NCBI RefSeq assembly: GCF_001905545.1
Contig: NZ_LIPD01000003.1
Coordinates: 225,058-283,099, forward strand
Length of the DNA stretch: 58,042 nt
Direction of reading: 5' to 3'
From: Streptomyces sp. CB02056
Lineage (GTDB): Bacteria; Actinomycetota; Actinomycetes; Streptomycetales; Streptomycetaceae
The notes below the pieces were generated by a model. The model searched no databases. It had not been told where the DNA came from and saw only the letters and a list, made by a program, of their open reading frames with translations. Made by a program: the position numbers and the translations under genes. Shown here piece by piece: positions 1-9,162 of the stretch (position 1 is the stretch's first letter; each line of letters begins with the position of its first letter).

Positions 1-1
1 C

Positions 2-139
2 CTGAAACGCCTCTACCTGGCCACCCTCGCCCTCGACCCCACCGGACGAGGCCGCCAACGCTGGAGCAACCGCTGGCTCGGAGCCCTGAACGCCTTCGAC
101 ATCGCCTTCGACGGACGCCTGTCAGCCGGACGGGTGTGA
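2..139 (+). CDS. IS256-family (mutator-type) transposase, C-terminal end only
   Basis: The window opens inside a reading frame that ends with TGA at 137-139. The 45 visible residues contain LDPTGRGRQRW and, further on, ALNAFDIAFDGRL, the usual closing motifs of actinobacterial IS256/mutator transposases. The DDE catalytic domain lies before base 1, so completeness cannot be judged. The 170 bp after the stop should include the right end of the element, but without the left end no terminal inverted repeat can be paired. It borders a toxin-like locus, a common setting for insertion sequences. Family assignment is from remembered motifs. Confidence 0.7.
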   Translation: MKRLYLATLALDPTGRGRQRWSNRWLGALNAFDIAFDGRLSAGRV

Positions 140-313
140 GCCAACCGGCCCACACCCGACAACAAGATCAACACCTAGACCAAACGGGTGCCGTACACCG
201 GAATCCTGATAGTCCCACGACGGCCTGAGCCTGACCTAGATCGAATACTTCGCCAGCAGAGTCGGCGGGCCGACTTCCTGCGCGGGGTGTGGGGTGCGGG
301 TCAGTGGCGCAGG

Positions 314-3088
314 TCAGGCGGCGGGGGTGAGGGGGAGGGGGCGGCCTTCGGGGGTGAGGGCGATGGCCCAGAGGCCGTGGGTGGCGGGGTGGAGGGGGGT
401 GGGGGCCTGGCGGGCGAGCTGGTGGTCGAGGTAGGTGACGGCGTCCTGGTGGTTGACGGCGTTCCAGGCGTGCGGGCGGCCGTAGGCGTCGAGGGTGAGG
501 AGCACCGCCTGGGAGCCGTGGCCGGCGCGGCGGAGGTCGTCGGCGAGGCGGTCGAAGGCCGGGGCGCCGTCGCCCAGGTCCCGGAAGGGGGCGCCGAGTT
601 CGCGTTCGGCGCGGTCGCGGCCCCCGCGTTCGCCGGCGTCGCCCTCGGTGGGGATGCGCGGGGCCGCGCAGGTGGGGCGGCCGGTGTAGCACTCGACCGC
701 CGAGAGGGCGATCTCCAGGCTGTTGTTGGCCCGGCCCGGTTCGCGGTGGCCGCCGTCGTTGACGGCCTCCGCCCAGCCGCCGGCGGCCGGGTCGGGGTGG
801 CGGACAGGCAGGCCGTCCGCGTCCCGGGGGGCACGGCGTTCGAGTTCGGCCTGGTGCTCCGGGTCGACCGGTGCGAGCCCGCCCGGCAGGCCGTACGGAC
901 GGCTGTCGGCGATGCTGCGCGGCCGGAACGCCGGATCCTCCGGCTGGGCTCCGCGCCGGGCGCGCAGGGCGAGTTGGAGGGCCATCGCGTGGGCGGTCGC
1001 GACCGGGACCGCGCCCCAGGCGAGGGTCGGGTCGGCGGGGACCGCCGCGTTCTCCCGCCGTCGGGCCTCCACCGGGTGCGCCTCGGGGCGGCCGATCACC
1101 GGGGTGGTCCCGACGACCGGGGGCACGGCCGGGGAAGGCGGCGCAGTGTGGACCGCCGGCGGTCCGACGACCGGGTGCGGCGCCGCGCCGACCGGGGTCC
1201 GGGCCACCGGCGCGCCGGTCTGCGGCCCTCCAGCGACCGGACCGCCGACGGCCGGCCCACCGCCCACCACGCCGCCTGGACTGCCGGTCGCCCCCGCCCC
1301 GACGCCGCTGCCGAACGGGGCCGCCACGTTCGCGGGTCCGCCGCCGGTGCCCGCCAACGGCCCCGGCCCGACGGTGGCGACCGGACCGGCCGCCTGGTAC
1401 GCGCCGTACGCCGGGGTCCCGAACTGCCCGGGCACCCCGACCGGCCGGACCGCCGAGGGGGTCTCCGGCGCCGGGCCGTACGCGGGTCCTCCGGCGGACG
1501 GTGCGGTGACGGGCGCGGTGGCGGGCGCGGGCGGAGCGCTCACCGAGTCCGTCCGTACGGCCACCGGCCCGCCCGTACTCCCGCCGCTGTGCGAGGCGGC
1601 CGCGGGCGCCTGGAGCGGGTAGTCCCCGTCCGACCAGCCCGCCGACCCGCCGCTCTGCCGGGCCGGCGCGGCAACGGCCGGTACCGGCGGTGCCCAGTCA
1701 CCGCCGCCCCCACCGCCCGTCGCCCGGTGCTGCCCCGGCGAGCCCCCGGCCACCACGGAACCGCCCGCCGACGCACCCACGGGAGCACTCGCCGCGCTCG
1801 CCACGTCCGGCCTGCCGACGACCGCCCCCGGGTCCGCCACCGCGACCGAGGCCACCGTCACCGCGCCCGGCGCCGTCGGCACCGTCGGCCCGTCGGGCAC
1901 CGCACCCGCGAGCGGCTTGTCGCCACCCGGCCCGACCGCCGACGGCCCGACCACCCCCGGCCCGTCCGCCCCCGGTGTCAGCCCGGCGAGCGGCACCCCG
2001 CGGAGCGCCTTGCCGTCCTCGTCGGTGAGCACGGGCTGCCCGTGCTCGTCCAGCCGGACCGCCAGGTCCGCCACCCCGACCACCGGCTTGCCGTCCGGCC
2101 CCGGGACGACCAGCAGCCCGGTGGCGTCGGCCACCGGCGTGCCGTCGCCGCGGAGGATGACCGGCTGCCCGTCCGGGCCGAGGACGGGCTTGCCCTGCTC
2201 GTCCACCTTGACCGTCAGCCCGGGCACGCCGACCAGCGGCTTGCCGTCCTTCCCCGCGAGCAGCACCAGCCCGGAGCCGTCGGCGCCGAGCACGCCCGGT
2301 TCGCCGAGGGCGGCGGGCAGCCCGGCGGCGAGCGGGTCGAACGCGCCGTTGCGGTACGAGGCGGCGGTGACCTCCGTCCCCGACGCGCTGCCGAGCTTCA
2401 GCAGGGCGACCGCGGCCGGCTCCTCGAGCACGCCGGACAGGGCGTCCTTCATGGCGCGGCCGAGTTCGGCGAGCAGTCCGCCGATCTTCAGCGCGGCGGT
2501 CTCGACGGCGACGGCCGCCACCCCCGCCGCGACCTGCTCGGTGGCGGCGTTCTCCACCGTGGCCGCGAGGCCGCCGACGGCCTTCCGCAATCCGCCGACC
2601 ACCCCGTTCCCGGCCACCTCGCTCCCGGCCACCCCGTTCCCGGCCGGGTCGCCGCCGGCCGCCGCCGCCGCGACCTTGCCGGCCGCCTCCTTGGCCTTGG
2701 CCGCCTGCTCCTCGGCCTGCCGGAGTTCGGCGGCGAGCTGCCGCAGGGTCGCGATGATCTCGGCCTTGCAGGTGTCCACGGCCCGCGCGGACGTGTCGAA
2801 GGCCCCGGCGACCAGCCCGACCGCGCTGTGCGCGTCGTCCAGGTGGCCCTTGCCGCCGCCGCTGAAGGCCTGCCAGTACGCGCCGAAGGCCTCGACCGCG
2901 TGGCCGGAGTTGTCGGCGGTGACCCGCCGGACGGACTCGCCGCAGCGGCGGGTGAGCCGGTCGGCCTCCTTGCCGAACTCGCGCCAGACTCCGGCGGCCT
3001 TGCGCAGGCCCTCCTCGTCGGCCTGCGGCCACAGCCGGCCGGTCCGGGCCAGCACCGGGACCAGTTCCTCGGGCAGTTTCCGGGACAC
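314..3088 (-). CDS. Polymorphic-toxin-like protein: WXG-like N-terminus, Pro/Gly linker, papain-fold (Tox-PL-like) C-terminal domain
   Basis: 924 residues from a GTG preceded by a GAAGGGGGA ribosome site. Residues 1-110 are helical and WXG/LXG-like, followed by an Ala/Glu/Lys coiled-coil stretch. Around residues 260-370 two copies of a repeat of roughly 45 residues appear (DGKPLVGVPGL and DGKPVVGVADL, each ending QPVL or KPVL). A long Gly/Pro/Ala/Val linker leads to a C-terminal domain from about residue 730. That domain has the layout of toxin glutamine deamidases (Tox-PL): an NN-x motif, GRPTCAAPR, a GERGG segment, HAWNAVNH and a YLDHQ acid motif. Where I expect the nucleophile Cys, residue 790 is Ser; Cys lie at 800 and 807. 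It follows the small WXG-like gene in the same direction, suggesting joint type VII-type secretion. No secretion apparatus or clear immunity gene is in view. Confidence 0.6.
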   Translation of the reverse strand: MSRKLPEELVPVLARTGRLWPQADEEGLRKAAGVWREFGKEADRLTRRCGESVRRVTADNSGHAVEAFGAYWQAFSGGGKGHLDDAHSAVGLVAGAFDTSARAVDTCKAEIIATLRQLAAELRQAEEQAAKAKEAAGKVAAAAAGGDPAGNGVAGSEVAGNGVVGGLRKAVGGLAATVENAATEQVAAGVAAVAVETAALKIGGLLAELGRAMKDALSGVLEEPAAVALLKLGSASGTEVTAASYRNGAFDPLAAGLPAALGEPGVLGADGSGLVLLAGKDGKPLVGVPGLTVKVDEQGKPVLGPDGQPVILRGDGTPVADATGLLVVPGPDGKPVVGVADLAVRLDEHGQPVLTDEDGKALRGVPLAGLTPGADGPGVVGPSAVGPGGDKPLAGAVPDGPTVPTAPGAVTVASVAVADPGAVVGRPDVASAASAPVGASAGGSVVAGGSPGQHRATGGGGGGDWAPPVPAVAAPARQSGGSAGWSDGDYPLQAPAAASHSGGSTGGPVAVRTDSVSAPPAPATAPVTAPSAGGPAYGPAPETPSAVRPVGVPGQFGTPAYGAYQAAGPVATVGPGPLAGTGGGPANVAAPFGSGVGAGATGSPGGVVGGGPAVGGPVAGGPQTGAPVARTPVGAAPHPVVGPPAVHTAPPSPAVPPVVGTTPVIGRPEAHPVEARRRENAAVPADPTLAWGAVPVATAHAMALQLALRARRGAQPEDPAFRPRSIADSRPYGLPGGLAPVDPEHQAELERRAPRDADGLPVRHPDPAAGGWAEAVNDGGHREPGRANNSLEIALSAVECYTGRPTCAAPRIPTEGDAGERGGRDRAERELGAPFRDLGDGAPAFDRLADDLRRAGHGSQAVLLTLDAYGRPHAWNAVNHQDAVTYLDHQLARQAPTPLHPATHGLWAIALTPEGRPLPLTPAA

Positions 3089-3126
3089 GCGCTTCCCCCT
3101 TCGAGCCGGGCTTCGGGCCGGGTCCG

Positions 3127-3582
3127 TCAGACCGACATGTCCTTGGGGACGGCGGGCACCACCCCGGGGGTTGCCCCCGGCACCCCGGGAACTCCCGCGA
3201 CCCCCGGCACCGCCGTCGCCCCCGAAACGCCCGGCACCGCCGTCGCCCCGAACCCGCCCGCCGCCGCACTGTCCGCGTCCGCCGTCCGCGCGGCCATCGT
3301 GTGCAACCCGGCCCCGACCCCGGCCACCCGCCCGGCCAACCCTCGCAGCCCGCCGACGAGTTCACCGCGCGCCTGCCCGTACACGGTGGCGAACCCGCTG
3401 CCCGGCTGGTCCGCGCCCCAGGGGGCGCCGAGCGCGGCGAGGCCCTGCTCCAGGGCGGCGACGGCCTTCGTCAGTTCGCCGCCGAGCTTCTCGAACTCCC
3501 GGCCCTCGCCGTGCAGTTCCCACGGCTTGAGGACGAACTCCCCGCCCGCGCCGCCGGACGCCCCGGTGCTGCCGCCTGCCAT
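3127..3582 (-). CDS. WXG100-like small protein, probable partner of the downstream toxin-like protein
   Basis: 151 residues from an ATG with a strong GGGGAGGT ribosome site. Residues 15-100 are predicted helical, with KPWELHGEGREFEKL then a second helix rich in Ala/Leu, the helix-turn-helix shape of ESX/WXG100 proteins. The tail (about 105-151) is a Val/Pro/Gly repeat with two copies each of ATAVPGV and GVPGV-like units. It sits 38 bp upstream of the 924-aa gene in the same orientation, so the two are probably co-transcribed. By analogy with LXG/WXG pairs it could be a secretion chaperone or targeting partner. Assignment is by shape and context only. Confidence 0.5.
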   Translation of the reverse strand: MAGGSTGASGGAGGEFVLKPWELHGEGREFEKLGGELTKAVAALEQGLAALGAPWGADQPGSGFATVYGQARGELVGGLRGLAGRVAGVGAGLHTMAARTADADSAAAGGFGATAVPGVSGATAVPGVAGVPGVPGATPGVVPAVPKDMSV

Positions 3583-3844
3583 CCCCGTACCTCCCCGTAG
3601 CGGTCCCGTCGCGGACCCCGCCGCGGACCGGCCGCCATCCTAGGCGCGCCCCCGGGCCCGCCCGCAGCGCCCGACGGACCTCTTCACCCCGCCTTCACCC
3701 CGGCCGACCCCGCCACTACCGACCCCGCCCCGTGCTCCGCCGGGCCCCGCCGGGCCCCGCCGCAAACCGGCCCCGACCCCACCCCCGACCCCGCCACCGG
3801 TCCCGCCACCGCGCTCCCGCCCCCGAAAGCTCTACCCTTGCCGG

Positions 3845-4741
3845 GTGGCACCAGCAGAAACGTCCAAGAAGAAGTCCAAGGCGAAGCCCAAGGCCTCCCC
3901 CGCCCCCGTCGACCTCGCGATGCCGAGCCTGCGCCGCGAGATCCCGCGCGACGAGGTCCCGCTGGACTTCGCCCGCGCCTGGGTCGAGTTCGCCGACCCC
4001 GCCGACGAGGAGCAGGTCTTCCGCTGCGACCTCACCTGGCTGACCTCCCGCTGGTCCTGCGTCTTCGGCCAGGGCTGCCACGGCATCCGCGAGGGCCGCG
4101 GCGAGTCGGACGGCTGCTGCACGCTGGGCGCGCACTACTCGGACGAGGACGACGAGAAGCGCGTCCTGGGGCACGCGACCCGGCTGACCCCCGAGCTGTG
4201 GGAGAACTTCGCCGAGGGCACCGACGCCAAGGGCCGGATCGTCTCCGACGGCGGCATCACCATGCTGGACGAGGACGGCGACCGCCAGACCCGCCGGGTC
4301 GGCGGCGCGTGCATCTTCGTGAACAGCCCGGACTTCGCGGGCGGCGCCGGCTGCGCCCTGCACGCGCTCGCCCTCAAGGAGGGCCGCGAGCCGCTGGAGA
4401 CCAAGCCGGACGTCTGCTGGCAGCTGCCGATCCGCCGCACCTACGACTGGATCGACCGCCCCGACGACACCCGCTACCTCCAGGTCACGATCGGCGAGTA
4501 CGACCGCCGCGGCTGGGGCCCGGGCGGCCACGACCTGCACTGGTGGTGCACCGGCGCCCCGGCGGCCCACCAGGGCGCGGACGCGGTGTACGTCAGCTAC
4601 CGCCCGGAGCTCACCGAGCTGATGGGCCGGAAGGGGTACGAGGTGCTGGCCCGGCTGTGCGAGGAGCGGATCGCCACCAAGGGCGACCGCAAGGTGGCCC
4701 CGCACCCGGCGGACCCGGTCAGGAAGTCCAAGAAGGACTGA
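3845..4741 (+). CDS. DUF3109-like conserved cysteine-rich protein
   Basis: 298 residues from GTG. A TACCCT -10 hexamer lies at 3833-3838, 6 nt before the start, and no Shine-Dalgarno is present, so the message is probably leaderless. The N-terminus is Lys-rich (KKKSKAKPK). The core has many conserved-looking Cys and Trp ([53 protein letters not shown]), resembling the uncharacterised DUF3109 family, which resembles Cys-cluster proteins. A metal or Fe-S site is possible but not shown. It is divergent from the WXG-like gene and convergent with nuoD. No reaction can be named. Confidence 0.7.
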   Translation: MAPAETSKKKSKAKPKASPAPVDLAMPSLRREIPRDEVPLDFARAWVEFADPADEEQVFRCDLTWLTSRWSCVFGQGCHGIREGRGESDGCCTLGAHYSDEDDEKRVLGHATRLTPELWENFAEGTDAKGRIVSDGGITMLDEDGDRQTRRVGGACIFVNSPDFAGGAGCALHALALKEGREPLETKPDVCWQLPIRRTYDWIDRPDDTRYLQVTIGEYDRRGWGPGGHDLHWWCTGAPAAHQGADAVYVSYRPELTELMGRKGYEVLARLCEERIATKGDRKVAPHPADPVRKSKKD

Positions 4742-4792
4742 CCCCCGCCCCGGTGCCCGCCCTACGCGGCGGCACCGGCCCCCGGCACCGGC

Positions 4793-5962
4793 CTACTTGT
4801 CGATGTCCCCGACCACGAAGAACATCGACCCCAGGATCGCCACCATGTCCGCGACCAGCGTCCCCGGCAGCAGCTCGGTGAGCGCCTGGATGTTGTTGAA
4901 GGACGCCGAGCGCAGCTTGAGCCGCCACGGCGTCTTGTCGCCGCGCGAGACCAGGTAGTAGCCGTTGATCCCGAGCGGGTTCTCGGTCCACGCGTAGGTG
5001 CTGCCCTCGGGCGCCTTGAGCACCTTGGGCAGCCGCTGGTTGACCGGGCCGGGCGGCAGCGTGGCGAGCTTGTCGAGGCAGGCGTCGGCGAGGTCGAGCG
5101 CGTTGAGGGTCTGTTCCAGCAGGCACTCGAAGCGGGCCAGGCAGTCGCCCTCCTCGCGGGTGACCACGGTGAGCACCTGCCGCAGTTCCTCGGAGCCGTA
5201 CGCCAGGTACGGCTCGTCGCGGCGCAGGTCGAGGTCGAGGCCGCTGGCCCGGGCGATGGGGCCGCTGACGCCGTACGCCTCGGCCTGCGCCCGGGTGAGG
5301 ACGCCGACCCCGGCGGTGCGGGCGCGGAAGATCTCGTTGCCGAGGACGAGGTCCTCGAAGACGGGCAGCTGCGAGCGCACGGTGGCGACGGCGGTGCGGA
5401 CCCGGCCGAGCCAGCCGGCCGGCAGGTCCTCCTTGAGGCCGCCGACCCGGTTGAACATGTAGTGCATCCGGCCGCCGGAGGCCTCCTCCAGCACGTGCTG
5501 GAGGTCCTCACGGCCGTTGAAGGCGTGGAAGACCGGGGTGATCCCGCCCAGCTCCAGGGGGTACGAGCCGAGGAACATCAGGTGGTTGAGCACCCGGTTG
5601 AGTTCGGCGAGCAGGGTGCGGACCCAGACCGCCCGTTCCGGGACCTCCATGCCGAGCATCCGCTCGACGGCCATGACGACGCCGAGTTCGTTGGAGAAGG
5701 CGGAGAGCCAGTCGTGCCGGTTGGCCAGCATGATGATCTGCCGGTAGTCACGGGCCTCGAACAGCTTCTCCGCGCCCCGGTGCATGTAGCCGATCACCGG
5801 CTCGGCGCTGACGATCCGCTCGCCGTCCAGCACCAGCTTCAGGCGCAGCACGCCGTGGGTGGCCGGGTGCTGCGGGCCGATGTTGAGCACCATGTCGGTG
5901 GTGCCCGCCGCGCCGGTGAAGTTCTCGGCTCCCGCCCCGATGCCGACCGTGGTCTCCCTCAT
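4793..5962 (-). CDS. nuoD2: NADH-quinone oxidoreductase subunit D (stand-alone NuoD paralogue)
   Basis: 389 residues. The start ATG (5962-5960) overlaps the TGA of the upstream methyltransferase by 4 nt (ATGA). NuoD is the 49-kDa subunit of respiratory complex I that lines the quinone site next to cluster N2. Hallmarks seen: [15 protein letters not shown] at 27-41 with the quinone-site histidines, [10 protein letters not shown] at 58-67, [10 protein letters not shown], and a C-terminal VVGDIDK close to the family's usual DR end. Length fits the family. No other nuo genes are nearby, so it is an orphan copy; streptomycetes usually also have a complete nuo operon elsewhere (remembered). It may be an alternative subunit or part of a partial complex. 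Confidence 0.9.
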   Translation of the reverse strand: MRETTVGIGAGAENFTGAAGTTDMVLNIGPQHPATHGVLRLKLVLDGERIVSAEPVIGYMHRGAEKLFEARDYRQIIMLANRHDWLSAFSNELGVVMAVERMLGMEVPERAVWVRTLLAELNRVLNHLMFLGSYPLELGGITPVFHAFNGREDLQHVLEEASGGRMHYMFNRVGGLKEDLPAGWLGRVRTAVATVRSQLPVFEDLVLGNEIFRARTAGVGVLTRAQAEAYGVSGPIARASGLDLDLRRDEPYLAYGSEELRQVLTVVTREEGDCLARFECLLEQTLNALDLADACLDKLATLPPGPVNQRLPKVLKAPEGSTYAWTENPLGINGYYLVSRGDKTPWRLKLRSASFNNIQALTELLPGTLVADMVAILGSMFFVVGDIDK

Positions 5963-6975
5963 GCCCCCAGAGTCTGCCATCCCGGCAGGCCCGCCAAGCT
6001 CACTGGTTCCGTCATGCGGACGGCCTGCACCAGCCACCCGAAGGCGCCCAGCCCGCCCGGGTCGGTCAGCTCGGCCCCCTCCCCCGCCCCGCTGAGCGCC
6101 CGCAGGTAGCCGACGGGGTCGCTGGTGGCCAGCGCGAGCGCCGGGCGCCCGCCGCTCACGCCGAGCGCCCGCAGCGCCTCCCGCTGCGTTGTCCACAGGC
6201 TGTGGAGACCGGGCACGGCGACGGAGTCCAGCGCGACGTGCGCGGTGACGTCGCAGGAGCCGTCCGGCACCGGCGCCACCTCCCGGCCGTCCCGGAAACC
6301 GGCGTACGTGCCGAACGGCGGCCGCCGCCCGGCGGTGTGCCCGTAGTCGACGGCGACGGCCAGGCCGCGCTCCAGCCCGGCCACCGCCCGCGCCCAGGCG
6401 GCGTCCCGGGGGCCGCCGAACTCCACGGCGTCGCCGGGCTCCGCGACCGGCCACCAGCGGCCGGCCCAGGCCGCGTCGGCTGCCGAGACCGGCTCGCCGA
6501 GGCGGGTCCCGCCGGTCGCGGTGTCCACCTCGACGTAGCGCAGCACCCCGTCCTCGTCGACCTCCCCGGCGTCCAGCGGGACGTTGTCCAGCCACTCGTT
6601 GGCGAACAGCAGCCCGGTCACCCCGCGCGGCGGCCGGTCCGTCCACAGGGCTGTGGACGGCAGGCCGGCCGGGCGGTCGGCGACCTCCACGCCGTACGGG
6701 CGCAGCCGCGCCAGCACCTCCGCGGGCAGTTCGGCCAGGACGCCGGTGAGCAGTTCGCCCCGCCCGGCCCCCATGTCGACCAGGGCCAGCTCCTCCGGAC
6801 GACCGAGGGCCTCGTCAACCTCCAGCAGCAGCCGGGCCACCGCACGGGCGAACCTCGGCGAGGCGTGCACGGAGGTGCGGAAGTGGCCGGCGGGGCCCTC
6901 CGGCCTGCGGTAGAAGCCCTGCCCGGGGTCGTACAGGGCCCGTTCCATGGCGGGCGCCCACCGCATCCAAGTCAT
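5959..6975 (-). CDS. SAM-dependent methyltransferase, MidA/NDUFAF7 family
   Basis: 338 residues from ATG at 6975. The -10 TAGCGT (6989-6984) lies 8 nt upstream with no ribosome site, so it is probably leaderless; [14 protein letters not shown] at 6966 is an alternative start. Motifs typical of the family: [13 protein letters not shown] near the N-terminus, [15 protein letters not shown] as the SAM-binding glycine loop, [14 protein letters not shown], and VAVDYGHT. In mitochondria NDUFAF7 dimethylates an arginine of NDUFS2, the NuoD homologue. Here the gene is translationally coupled to nuoD by an ATGA overlap, which strongly suggests that NuoD is its substrate. Confidence 0.85.
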   Translation of the reverse strand: MTWMRWAPAMERALYDPGQGFYRRPEGPAGHFRTSVHASPRFARAVARLLLEVDEALGRPEELALVDMGAGRGELLTGVLAELPAEVLARLRPYGVEVADRPAGLPSTALWTDRPPRGVTGLLFANEWLDNVPLDAGEVDEDGVLRYVEVDTATGGTRLGEPVSAADAAWAGRWWPVAEPGDAVEFGGPRDAAWARAVAGLERGLAVAVDYGHTAGRRPPFGTYAGFRDGREVAPVPDGSCDVTAHVALDSVAVPGLHSLWTTQREALRALGVSGGRPALALATSDPVGYLRALSGAGEGAELTDPGGLGAFGWLVQAVRMTEPVSLAGLPGWQTLGA

Positions 6976-7029
6976 GGGGCTGGACGCTACCCGGCGCCCG
7001 GTCGACCCTCCCCATCGGATCGGGTGCTT

Positions 7030-7061
7030 CTCCGACCTACGGAGTAGGGCGGATCGCCCTA
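7030..7061 (+). promoter_or_regulatory. Two adjacent dyads upstream of the two-component operon
   Basis: CTCCGACCTACGGAG (7030-7044, 5-bp arms) is followed at once by TAGGGCGGATCGCCCTA (7045-7061, perfect 7-bp arms around GAT). They lie 32-60 bp upstream of the -10 TACGCT (7093-7098) of the kinase gene, across the expected -35 region, and between two divergent promoters. They look like an operator, possibly for the neighbouring NarL-type regulator itself. The symmetry is seen directly; the role is inferred. Confidence 0.5.
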
Positions 7062-7104
7062 CCGGCGGACCTGGGCACACGGAGCGACTGCCTACGCTGG
7101 ACAC

Positions 7105-8337
7105 GTGCATCGACTCAACGCCTGGCTCCGCCGTCACCCCATGGTGGTCGACGCCGCCTGGGCGGCGATGGTGCTCTTCGCCGGCCTGGTGCCGAACGAC
7201 GCCTCGATCGACGAGGGCTGGCGCTTCGACCTCTCGCTCGCGATCGCGGTGGTGCTGCCGCTGCTGATGGTCGTCCGGCGGCGCTACCCGGACCTCACGG
7301 TGTCCGCCGCCGCCGCCATCGGCGTCGGCCAGGTACTCGTGGACATCTCGCCGGCCGGCTCCTCGATCGCCTATCTGGTCTTCGCCTACACCGGCGCCGC
7401 CTTCGGCCAGAAGTGGATCTCCCGGCTGGCCCTGATGGCCGGCCTGGCCTCCGGGCCGCTGGTGTTCTGGCAGATGATGCCGGTGAAGACGGTCTTCGAC
7501 CGGGCCGGCGACGCCCACACCCGCCCGTACACCTTCGGCGAGGCGGCGCTGATCACGCTGCTGATGAGCACGCCGTTCATCCTCTGCTGGGCCTGGGGCC
7601 GGCTGACCAGGGTGCGCCGCGCCTACCTGACCGAGCTGGAGGACCGCGCCGCCCGGCTGGAGCGCGAGCGGGACGCCCAGTCCAAGGTGGCGGTCGCCGC
7701 CGAGCGGGCCCGGATCGCCCGCGAGCTGCACGACGTGGTCGCGCACAACGTCTCGGTGATGATCGTCCAGGCCGACGGCGCCGCGTACGTGCTGGACAAC
7801 TCCCCGCAGCAGGCCAAGGAGGCGCTCGGCACGATCGCCTCCACCGGCCGCCAGGCGCTGGTCGAGATGCGCCGCCTGCTGGGCGTGCTGCGCACCGCCG
7901 ACACCAAGGCCGAGGAGTACGTGCCGCAGCCGGGCGTCGAGGAGCTGCCGGAGCTGCTGGAGCAGGTCCGCACCGCCGGGCTCGACGTGGACTACGCCAC
8001 CTCCGGGCACCCGCGCGAGCTGCCGCGCGGCGTCGAGCTGACCGTCTACCGGATCGTCCAGGAGGCGCTCACCAACGTCCGCAAGCACGGCGGCCCCGAC
8101 GCGCACGCCCGGGTCGCGGTCGACTTCGGTGAGCGCGAGCTGGCCGTCCTGGTGGAGGACGACGGGCGCGGCAGCACCGACGAGCACCTGGCCGCCGGCG
8201 GCGCGGACGGCCTCGGCCACGGCCTGATCGGCATGCGCGAGCGGGTCGGCATGGTCAGCGGCAGCCTCGACGTGGGCCCCCGCCCCGGCGGCGGCTTCCG
8301 GATCCGCGCCGTCCTGCCGCTCAAGGCGGCCCACTAG
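7105..8337 (+). CDS. Sensor histidine kinase, NarL/DesK type (HisKA_3)
   Basis: 410 residues from GTG, with -10 TACGCT at 7093-7098 (6-nt gap, leaderless). Residues 1-170 hold about five hydrophobic membrane segments and no large extracellular sensor. A short coiled coil (about 172-200) leads to the dimerisation/phosphoacceptor box [13 protein letters not shown] with His209. The GHKL ATPase follows with [13 protein letters not shown] (N box), VEDDGRG (G1) and [12 protein letters not shown] (G2). It phosphorylates a response regulator, almost certainly the product of the next gene, whose start is 38 bp away. With its membrane-embedded sensor it is likely to respond to an envelope or membrane cue; the stimulus is unknown. 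Confidence 0.93.
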   Translation: MHRLNAWLRRHPMVVDAAWAAMVLFAGLVPNDASIDEGWRFDLSLAIAVVLPLLMVVRRRYPDLTVSAAAAIGVGQVLVDISPAGSSIAYLVFAYTGAAFGQKWISRLALMAGLASGPLVFWQMMPVKTVFDRAGDAHTRPYTFGEAALITLLMSTPFILCWAWGRLTRVRRAYLTELEDRAARLERERDAQSKVAVAAERARIARELHDVVAHNVSVMIVQADGAAYVLDNSPQQAKEALGTIASTGRQALVEMRRLLGVLRTADTKAEEYVPQPGVEELPELLEQVRTAGLDVDYATSGHPRELPRGVELTVYRIVQEALTNVRKHGGPDAHARVAVDFGERELAVLVEDDGRGSTDEHLAAGGADGLGHGLIGMRERVGMVSGSLDVGPRPGGGFRIRAVLPLKAAH

Positions 8338-8375
8338 CCCCGTCCGCCGTCCACCCCCCTCCAAGGAGTCCCACC

Positions 8376-9065
8376 TTGACCATCCGCGTGATGCTCGTCG
8401 ACGACCAGGAACTGCTGCGCACCGGGTTCCGGATGATCCTCCAGTCGCAGGGCGACATCGAGATCACCGCAGAGGCGGGCGACGGCGCGCAGGCCCTGGA
8501 GCAGCTGCGGCGCACCGAGGTGGACGTGATCCTGATGGACGTCCGGATGCCGCGGCTGGACGGCGTGCAGGCGACCCGCCGGATCTGCCTCGCCGAGGAC
8601 GGCAGCCCGCTGCCGAACGCCCCCCACGTGCTCATCCTCACCACCTTCGACCTGGACGAGTACGCCTTCGCCGCGCTCAAGGCCGGCGCCAGCGGCTTCC
8701 TGCTCAAGGACGTCCCGCCGACCGAGCTGGTGGCCGCGATCCGCGCGGTGCACGGCGGGGACGCGGTGGTCGCCCCGACCACCACCCGCCGGATGATCGA
8801 CCGCTTCGCCGAGGTGCTGCCCACCCCGCAGAGCGCGCCCGGCTCGGACGTCCTCGGCCCGCTGACCGAGCGCGAGCGGGAGGTGTTCCTGCTGGTCGCC
8901 CAGGGCCTGTCGAACGGCGAGATCGCGGCCCGGCTGGTGCTCTCCGAGGCCACCGTGAAGACCCACGTCGGCCGGATCCTGGCCAAGCTGGGGCTGCGCG
9001 ACCGGGTCCAGGCCGTGGTGCTGGCGTACGAGGCCGGGCTGATCCGGGCCGGGGCCGGCGACTGA
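8376..9065 (+). CDS. Response regulator, NarL/LuxR family
   Basis: 229 residues from a TTG start, chosen because AAGGAG (8363-8368) lies 7 nt before it and the receiver domain begins immediately ([15 protein letters not shown]). The receiver has acidic D9/D10 and phosphoacceptor D55 in ILMDVRMP. The C-terminal LuxR helix-turn-helix (about 160-225) reads [22 protein letters not shown] then [17 protein letters not shown]. It is the partner of the upstream kinase in a two-gene operon; the dyads at 7030-7061 are candidate self-regulatory sites. Confidence 0.94.
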   Translation: MTIRVMLVDDQELLRTGFRMILQSQGDIEITAEAGDGAQALEQLRRTEVDVILMDVRMPRLDGVQATRRICLAEDGSPLPNAPHVLILTTFDLDEYAFAALKAGASGFLLKDVPPTELVAAIRAVHGGDAVVAPTTTRRMIDRFAEVLPTPQSAPGSDVLGPLTEREREVFLLVAQGLSNGEIAARLVLSEATVKTHVGRILAKLGLRDRVQAVVLAYEAGLIRAGAGD

Positions 9066-9162
9066 GCCGCTTCGGCGTCCGGGCGCCCCCGTAGACTGGG
9101 GCGGTACGTCCGGTACCCGTGGAGCGGACTGGAACGGTCATTCAGGACAAGGCAGGACAAGG

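Noticed and set aside
188..3643. A 1151-codon open frame on the plus strand opposite the toxin-like gene, and several frames over 200 codons beside it
   Set aside because: It covers two minus-strand genes with good ribosome sites and recognisable domains; its product is Arg/Gly/Ala-rich with no domain, a GC-driven shadow frame.
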